Assembly: GCA_921293015.1 (NCBI GenBank)
Contig: OV121091.1
Location: 29,620,839-29,684,838 of the forward strand
Source of the DNA: Phorcus lineatus
Lineage: Eukaryota; Mollusca; Gastropoda; Trochida; Trochidae
Direction of reading: 5' to 3'
Length of the DNA stretch: 64,000 nt
Shown piece after piece: positions 60,601 through 64,000 of the stretch. A program made the translations under genes and the position numbers. How positions within the stretch are numbered: the first letter of the stretch is position 1; each line of letters opens with the position of its first letter. The notes below the pieces were generated by a model, which was not told the DNA's origin, searched no databases, and saw nothing but the letters and a program-made list of their open reading frames with translations.

Positions 60601-60884
60601 CACTATTTGCACTGATGTGAACTGTAAGGTGGGGTACTCATATAATAATGAAATGTAAAACACAGAGATGCAGGAACAAAAGTAGCAAGGACACACCTGT
60701 AGGTGCCTCTTGGGCAGGCCACAGGTCCAGTGGTTGCATTGGTGCAGTAAAACCCAGGTTGGCATGGGTTGGTGGTGTAGTCGGCAATGCCGGTGGTGTT
60801 GCAGAAGAACCCTGGGGGACACGGCTTGCACCAGCTGATGTCCTTACCCCCCTCCTGATCATTGTAAGTTGTTGCCGGGCATGC
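34869..60884 (-). CDS. Giant single-pass membrane protein with GCC2/GCC3-like ectodomain and coiled-coil/DPxTG-repeat tail, 5' incomplete
   Basis: Exons in transcript order: 60884-60697, 60096-59945, 59684-59547, 59201-58947, 58600-58377, 57921-57760, 56736-56545, 56225-55846, 55401-55239, 54467-54279, 53947-53746, 53409-53015, 52421-52154, 51703-51476, 50940-50605, 50285-50040, 49891-49718, 49488-49318, 49036-47004, 46849-46601, 46288-46051, 42500-42454, 41680-41510, 40676-40521, 40376-40191, 39939-39853, 39615-39287, 38823-38237, 37822-37431, 37116-36895, 36648-36485, 36120-36009, 35060-34869. They total 9228 bases, exactly 3076 codons. The ectodomain is residues 1-659, the membrane helix about 660-682, and the rest cytoplasmic. 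I do not recognise the family; the architecture suggests a surface receptor or structural scaffold, which is inference. The signal peptide and first exons lie right of the window. The exon pair around the retrotransposon is the least certain part. Confidence 0.85.
36895..37822 (-). CDS. C-terminal globular domain exons
   Basis: Exons 37822-37431 and 37116-36895 encode residues about 2716-2920. Unlike the flanking coils, this part has a mixed hydrophobic composition and Trp/Cys (AQWSCSGDLKPADINS, FIVYRFGVFVIRLLHQT). A dense block follows, NNYERNAFRNSVFYEHKRK, then ERMESIGEFVVVILHSLAHI and KTGDMTDDANVLFMREFYK. HSLAHI has histidines three residues apart, but there is no HExxH, so a metallopeptidase is not supported. 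This is probably a conserved domain. Confidence 0.78.
38237..46849 (-). CDS. Distal coiled-coil exons
   Basis: Nine exons (46849-46601 to 38823-38237) encode residues about 2033-2715, nearly all charged alpha-helix with Leu/Ala at heptad positions. Examples are REMLKNSTTTERDRIMSQFN, KLEQLQQKNELEMSD and LEMEHQRDLERQQEREAERQ. The last exon ends the coil and adds a Gly/Pro linker (SLSGGPTAPPTGG) and a short helix LEQDWVNLLMASPLFKQIND. The series is interrupted on the DNA level by the antisense retrotransposon at 42540-45992 and by a 25-bp minisatellite at 41066-41460. Confidence 0.82.
41066..41460. repeat. 25-bp minisatellite, about 16 copies
   Basis: The unit is of the form aatcagagatcaatcattgc plus acaac, with substitutions and some shortened units. 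It lies in the intron between exons 41680-41510 and 40676-40521. Confidence 0.9.
42454..42500 (-). CDS. 47-bp exon left of the retrotransposon insertion (provisional)
   Basis: The minus strand reads DMQAASQREHSIVQQ in frame up to a good donor (cag|gtaaaa at 42453). Joining it with phase 1 to the upstream exon needs donor gtagag (46050-46045) and an acceptor at cagag (42502-42501). This keeps the frame into the next exon at 41680. Alternatives: the stretch is part of the upstream exon, split by the retrotransposon (both breakpoints carry ctct), or it is skipped in frame by using donor gttagt at 46054-46049. Confidence 0.5.
42540..45992 (+). mobile_element. Non-LTR retrotransposon (APE-type endonuclease, CR1/L2-like), apparently full length
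   Basis: A 3453-bp element lies antisense to its host gene. It has a short 5' leader, a single long ORF, a 3' UTR of about 100 bp and a TTA microsatellite tail (45974-45992), as in L2/CR1-type elements. The flanks show a 6-bp duplication acaaca at 42534-42539 and 45993-45998. This gives the boundaries used here, although short duplications can be chance. Confidence 0.82.
42629..45874 (+). CDS. Retrotransposon polyprotein: AP endonuclease and reverse transcriptase
   Basis: An uninterrupted ORF of 1081 residues. The basic N-terminal part (KRKKRCCRAGRKKQR) resembles a nucleic-acid-binding region. The endonuclease spans about residues 130-350, with LFITESW (catalytic Glu 166), RSGGGIAII, VYRPP, LGDFNIHFD (from about 278) and SDH (343-345). 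The reverse transcriptase spans about 560-830, with NYRPVSNLSFLSKLIE, DKFQSAYRTGYSTE, LLDLSAAFDTLDH, GVPQGSVLGPILF and the catalytic YADD at 800-803. No RNase H is seen. The C-terminal SVFKSHLKTHLF is typical of CR1/L2-like elements. No stop or frameshift suggests recent insertion. The start is the first ATG; a later Met is possible. Confidence 0.93.
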   Translation: MLILLTLCLLFEVGVTRSHLPPIKNQLSSQAHLGRRTMPGNQHHICYSRLELYGLKPSFTRNDSKVSELVQHQVPLRSMKRKKRCCRAGRKKQRLINIVSTNKYHKTSEKYSEITGVNSKNLSQVNPKKKRPLKVALWNTQSSRNKSLDIADTIMDDELDVLFITESWLRDQGDDSIIAEMTPDGYSLVHKPRAHRSGGGIAIIHRTSLKISILQSSKYAYDTFELMDVVISYSSVTLRTACVYRPPPSKTNQYRVSQFFEEMNLFLENHSYKHLLILGDFNIHFDLQMKPDVKKMLKLIETHSLSQHVDVSTHKSGHIIDWVLTRSDDDLIQNLLVQDKQMSDHYMITFELLLNGPSVTPTDVVCRNFKKIDPVSFSSDLRNSRLVTDPPDVLEDLCQTYNDTLKELLDKHAPPVTKRIKQRTSTPWYTQDVLEAKNKRRKAERQWRKSQLEVHRQCYQKARNAVTQQIRKSKSDYCVSKLTECKNSSALYDFIFALLGKPEDVVLPSEDCNNALAEKFNSFFVEKIQTIRQKLLEKNQSQAKEIPNKTHVGENLLTLETFSEQEVMKLIKDSKPTTCSLDPIPTKLLLEFTGELLPVITLIINKSLQSGEFPGILKEAIVRPLIKKRGLDDSILSNYRPVSNLSFLSKLIERAVKSRLSVHLSDHDLLDKFQSAYRTGYSTETALLRVLNDLTTSCDNGQVGLIVLLDLSAAFDTLDHEKLVDILKVVIGIDGNALQWFSSYLSNRCQTVVVRNSSSSKVLLQFGVPQGSVLGPILFTLYTSVLGNLISTTNVGHHSYADDTQLMKAFFPKNSQPAVDQMKICTNKIQSWMDTNMLKLNTNKTEAMLVGTRKNRQLSNLTTINVGESEVPLSDCVKNLGVILDCDLSMEHHISLICKACHFHLRNIGKIRHLLSTNATHMLVRSLVLTKLDYCNSLLINITQEQLSRLQRIQNAAARIVSRTRKSAHITPVLINLHWLPVQARVQFKVLVFAYQCYHGSAPSYLAELTEVYQPPRALRSVNQHLFHVPKMNLKRFGQRSFNYNAAILWNKLPNELKELNTLSVFKSHLKTHLFRESYLD
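47004..49036 (-). CDS. 2-kb exon: end of DPxTG repeats, coiled coils and a low-complexity linker
   Basis: The largest exon encodes residues about 1355-2032. It begins with two DPxTG-type units (VDPVTGDLSPVIG, NPENKMVVPVT), then a basic segment HRKKKPPPGAL, then charged helices with heptad-like spacing (WRRQRQKEQDLTRKEHALTQ). A Gly/Ser/Gln-rich linker follows (SSGQGSGQSSGPSTARSQGE), then a second coiled coil rich in Glu, Lys, Gln and Leu. No catalytic motif is visible. Confidence 0.85.
49037..51703 (-). CDS. DPxTGxxxPI repeat region (cytoplasmic)
   Basis: Five exons (51703-51476, 50940-50605, 50285-50040, 49891-49718, 49488-49318), running on into the 5' end of the 2-kb exon, encode a short repeat: a DPxTG or related turn, a few residues, then a hydrophobic P-I/V segment, often ending in IGG. 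Examples are FDKKTGLILPKPG, HPQTGRVLPIQG, HPKTGLVLPIGG, TDPVTGLPIPIEIG, ADPSGTNQRVPILG and VDPVTGDLSPVIG. About a dozen units are visible. Introns cut many units at the same glycine codon in phase 1, so exons may have multiplied with the repeats. A helical segment (50285-49718) interrupts the series. The closest analogy is the plectin-repeat DPxTG turn, but no homology is claimed. Confidence 0.75.
51900..52139. repeat. Decayed tandem copies of the end of the neighbouring exon
   Basis: Bases 52021-52139 repeat 52142-52260, the donor end of exon 52421-52154 plus flanking intron, over about 120 bases; gcattcc and gactgtacaagct are kept. A third, weaker copy lies at about 51900-52018. Both copies are non-coding now. 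Confidence 0.7.
53598..53769. repeat. 86-bp tandem duplication across an exon donor
   Basis: Copy B (53684-53769) includes the last 24 coding bases of exon 53947-53746 and its gttagt donor. Copy A (53598-53683), downstream in the intron, keeps ccaagatggctgcctgagtt exactly but has atgagt in place of the donor. Confidence 0.85.
54279..54467 (-). CDS. Transmembrane exon
   Basis: This 63-codon exon starts YLRVMARDAQCTEDG, continues through a linker ending LKAPDW, and then encodes an uninterrupted hydrophobic run of about 21 residues (TIIFILLGAAFLVMV and on to three leucines). It has a phase-0 intron at both ends. It is the only membrane helix in the visible protein and separates the cysteine-rich side from the charged side. 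Its acceptor is only 15 bp from a miniature LTR element. Confidence 0.88.
54468..60884 (-). CDS. Ectodomain exons: cysteine-rich GCC2/GCC3-like repeats and a membrane-proximal beta-rich module
   Basis: Nine exons (60884-60697 to 55401-55239) encode residues 1-618. The first five carry repeated CPxGxYC motifs (CPPGFFC, CQPGFYC, CPAGFYC, CPPGYYC, CPQGHYC, CRPGTYQP), typical of GCC2/GCC3 or ephrin-receptor-like cysteine repeats. Residues 320-437 contain further cysteine pairs (SCPCKAGYN, LCLCRHDD). Residues about 530-623 read GEIMFFYVTNEHYPVYD, then TTLFAYKFTEPGVYVFYLSSN: alternating hydrophobic strands with an HYP segment, reminiscent of a cupredoxin fold. Most introns in the cysteine region are phase 1 or 2, allowing exon shuffling between repeats. 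Confidence 0.8.
54483..54894. mobile_element. Miniature LTR retrotransposon (TRIM) with tRNA-like sequence in its LTRs
   Basis: Direct repeats 54483-54626 and 54753-54894 begin tgtgacaggg and end gttaca, giving TG...CA termini. They differ by two substitutions and a 2-base indel. The 126-bp interior starts tttggcgaccaacgtggggc, a primer-binding-site-like block, and ends with a purine run ggaggggg just before the right repeat. A 4-bp duplication tgat flanks the element (54479-54482, 54895-54898). No ORF. Each LTR contains a pol III A box (tggctgaatcgg, 54539-54550) and B box (ggttcgattcc, 54582-54592) at tRNA spacing. Confidence 0.85.
54531..54610 (+). other. tRNA-like pol III promoter region in left LTR
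   Basis: The A and B boxes match consensus and are 31 bases apart, but the acceptor stem does not pair and the anticodon arm is poor, so a functional tRNA gene is not called. An identical copy, apart from one substitution, lies in the right LTR at about 54801-54880. Confidence 0.75.
56836..56990. repeat. Probable dispersed repeat in an intron
   Basis: Bases from ctttattactcgcccgtgtg through accatatatggg to tgacgtcagaatagtatgatg have a composition unlike the AT-rich intron around them and look like a bivalve dispersed repeat. No second copy is in this window, so the call rests on impression. Confidence 0.3.
58671..58735. repeat. Decayed copy of an exon segment in the adjacent intron
   Basis: The sequence gtagggctggtaggttcct followed by a diverged cgacat/accac and agctaccc/aactaccc block repeats bases 58533-58586 of exon 58600-58377, about 150 bp away. 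Confidence 0.65.
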
Positions 60885-61342
60885 CTGGGGGATAGGTTTA
60901 TATCAGTATATATGAAAATTTCATAGCAACAACCTGTAAAACTGATTACTTCCGCTCAGGGTTTGAATTAAGTTGTTTTTATTAATTTTTATTGTTGAAA
61001 ATGTATTCGTTCTTATAATAACAGCATTTTTACATTTGCATTATCTTTCCCTCGTTATATCAATTGTGTAATTATCTTGCCAAAGATAATCATTCATTCC
61101 CTATAACTGTTCAGTTATTGTCTATGTATTCCTTAAATCAAATTTCAGCTTTCAACTGCAAACTGTCCTATGTAGAGAAAAACTGAACCTTTCATTTCCA
61201 ATGTACACAATTCAATTTATACGTTCTTTACTATAGTTTGAATTCTCACTAACTGACAGGATCGTTTTGACTTTTTGATTTTTGTTGTTGACATAAACAT
61301 GAATGAATTCATATCATTATGTACAGATCAATAGAAAAAAAA
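60885..61342. other. Intron sequence without a visible exon
   Basis: AT-rich sequence between the most upstream visible exon of gene 3 and the minisatellite; no exon with matching phase was found. Confidence 0.5.
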
Positions 61343-64000
61343 CTCTATCCTGTATTATTCCTCTTTGGTGACCTACAAAGACAATAATACTATAATCTCT
61401 ATCCTATATTATTCCTCTTTGTTGACCTACGAAGACAATAATACTATAATCTCTATCCTATATTATTCCTCTTTGTTGACCTACGAAGACAATAATACTA
61501 TAATCTCAATCCTATATTATTCCTCTTTGGTGACCTACGAAGACAATAATACTATAATCTCTATCCTATATTATTCCTCTTTGTTGACCTACGAAGACAA
61601 TAATACTATAATCTCAATCCTATATTATTCCTCTTTGGTGACCTACGAAGACAATAATACTATAATCTCTATCCTATATTATTCCTCTTTGTTGACCTAC
61701 GAAGACAATAATACTATAATCTCAATCCTATATTATTCCTCTTTGGTGACCTACGAAGACAATAATACTATAATCTCTATCCTATATTATTCCTCTTTGT
61801 TGACCTACGAAGACAATAATACTATAATCTCTATCCTATATTATTCCTCTTTGTTGACCTACGAAGACAATAATACTATAATCTCAATCCTATATTATTC
61901 CTCTTTGTTGACCTACGAAGACAATAATACTATAATCTCAATCCTATATTATTCCTCTTTGGTGACCTACGAAGACAATAATACTATAATCTCAATCCTA
62001 TATTATTCCTCTTTGTTGACCTACGAAGACAATAATACTATAATCTCTATCCTATATTATTCCTCTTTGTTGACCTACGAAGACAATAATACTATAATCT
62101 CAATCCTATATTATTCCTCTTTGGTGACCTACAAAGACAATGATACTATAATCTCTATCCTATATTATTCCTCTTTGTTGACCTACGAAGACAATAATAC
62201 TATAATCTCAATCCTATATTATTCCTCTTTGGTGACCTACAAAGACAATAATACTATAATCTCTATCCTATATTATTCCTCTTTGGTGACCTACGAAGAC
62301 AATAATACTATAATCTCTATCCTATATTATTCCTCTTTGGTGACCTACGAAGACAATAATACTATAATCTCAATCCTATATTATTCCTCTTTGTTGACCT
62401 ACGAAGACAATAATACTATAATCTCAATCCTATATTATTCCTCTTTGGTGACCTACGAAGACAATAATACTATAATCTCTATCCTATATTATTCCTCTTT
62501 GTTGACCTACGAAGACAATAATACTATAATCTCTATCCTATATTATTCCTCTTTGTTGACCTACAAAGACAATAATACTATAATCTCAATCCTATATTAT
62601 TCCTCTTTGGTGACCTACAAAGACAATGATACTATAATCTCTATCCTATATTATTCCTCTTTGTTGACCTACAAAGACAATAATACTATAATCTCAATCC
62701 TATATTATTCCTCTTTGGTGACCTACAAAGACAATAATACTATAATCTCTATCCTATATTATTCCTCTTTGTTGACCTACGAAGACAATAATACTATAAT
62801 CTCTATCCTATATTATTCCTCTTTGGTGACCTACGAAGACAATAATACTATAATCTCAATCCTATATTATTCCTCTTTGGTGACCTACGAAGACAATGAT
62901 ACTATAATCTCTATCCTATATTATTCCTCTTTGGTGACCTACAAAGACAATAATACTATAATCTCAATCCTATATTATTCCTCTTTGTTGACCTACGAAG
63001 ACAATAATACTATAATCTCAATCCTATATTATTCCTCTTTGTTGACCTACGAAGACAATAATACTATAATCTCTATCCTATATTATTCCTCTTTGGTGAC
63101 CTACAAAGACAATAATACTATAATCTCAATCCTATATTATTCCTCTTTGTTGACCTACGAAGACAATAATACTATAATCTCTATCCTATATTATTCCTCT
63201 TTGGTGACCTACGAAGACAATAATACTATAATCTCAATCCTATATTATTCCTCTTTGGTGACCTACGAAGACAATAATACTATAATCTCTATCCTATATT
63301 ATTCCTCTTTGGTGACCTACAAAGACAATAATACTATAATCTCAATCCTATATTATTCCTCTTTGTTGACCTACGAAGACAATAATACTATAATCTCTAT
63401 CCTATATTATTCCTCTTTGTTGACCTACGAAGACAATAATACTATAATCTCAATCCTATATTATTCCTCTTTGTTGACCTACGAAGACAATAATACTATA
63501 ATCTCTATCCTATATTATTCCTCTTTGTTGACCTACGAAGACAATAATACTATAATCTCAATCCTATATTATTCCTCTTTGTTGACCTACGAAGACAATA
63601 ATACTATAATCTCTATCCTATATTATTCCTCTTTGTTGACCTACGAAGACAATAATACTATAATCTCTATCCTATATTATTCCTCTTTGTTGACCTACAA
63701 AGACAATAATACTATAATCTCAATCCTATATTATTCCTCTTTGGTGACCTACAAAGACAATAATACTATAATCTCAATCCTATATTATTCCTCTTTGGTG
63801 ACCTACGAAGACAATAATACTATAATCTCAATCCTATATTATTCCTCTTTGTTGACCTACGAAGACAATAATACTATAATCTCTATCCTATATTATTCCT
63901 CTTTGTTGACCTACGAAGACAATAATACTATAATCTCAATCCTATATTATTCCTCTTTGGTGACCTACAAAGACAATAATACTATAATCTCAATCCTATA
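61343..64000. repeat. 54-bp minisatellite, about 49 units, running off the window
   Basis: The units start ctctatcc or ctcaatcc, pass through tatattattcctcttt, gttgac or ggtgac, then ctacgaagac or ctacaaagac, and end aataatactataat. The first unit begins at 61343 and every later unit keeps the 54-base period to the window end. Variation is concentrated at four positions. No frame is open across the array. Confidence 0.97.

Noticed and set aside
61343..64000. Regular repeat array resembling a CRISPR
   Set aside because: Units are contiguous 54-mers with no unique spacers, and the genome is eukaryotic; it is a minisatellite.

Overview
The window looks like animal nuclear DNA from a lophotrochozoan, most likely a bivalve mollusc. 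Genes are split into many short exons by AT-rich introns of a few hundred bases. There is one mitochondrial metallopeptidase recognisable at family level. The introns and spacers carry bivalve-style dispersed repeats, several MITE-like elements and minisatellites. The phylum is inferred from repeat style and gene structure, not from a marker gene.

Three protein-coding genes are supported. (1) Bases 1-15749, + strand: the last 24 exons of the presequence peptidase PITRM1, starting at its inverted zinc motif HILEH. The exons join into 910 codons plus a stop with all phases agreeing. (2) Bases 22725-24051, + strand: a complete two-exon gene for a 180-residue protein with one C2H2 finger. A compact promoter-like segment with E2F, NRF1-like, E-box and CCAAT motifs lies just upstream. 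(3) Bases 34869-60884, - strand: 33 exons of a very large single-pass membrane protein whose 5' exons lie beyond the window. The joined exons give 3075 residues in one frame: cysteine-rich GCC2/GCC3-like repeats, a possible cupredoxin-like module, one transmembrane helix, then about 2400 cytoplasmic residues with DPxTGxxxPI repeats, long coiled coils and a compact globular domain near the C-terminus. I do not recognise this protein as a named family.

Mobile DNA is abundant. An antisense non-LTR retrotransposon with an intact 1081-codon endonuclease/reverse-transcriptase ORF (42540-45992) sits inside gene 3. A 412-bp miniature LTR element (54483-54894) has a tRNA-like pol III promoter in both LTRs and lies 15 bp from the acceptor of the transmembrane exon of gene 3; this is the most unusual item in the window. 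PITRM1 introns and its downstream spacer hold a long foldback, two TTAA-flanked MITEs and two hAT-like MITEs. A dead mariner transposase lies at about 26.0-26.9 kb. Gene 3 introns contain decayed copies of the ends of their own neighbouring exons, including a dead splice donor. The right end (61343-64000) is a 54-bp minisatellite of about 49 units that tends to alternate between two unit types.

The spacers 15750-22490, 24052-33450 and 60885-61342 show no further genes that I can support. All exon boundaries were set by eye from splice sites, reading phase and protein continuity; no alignment or transcript was available.
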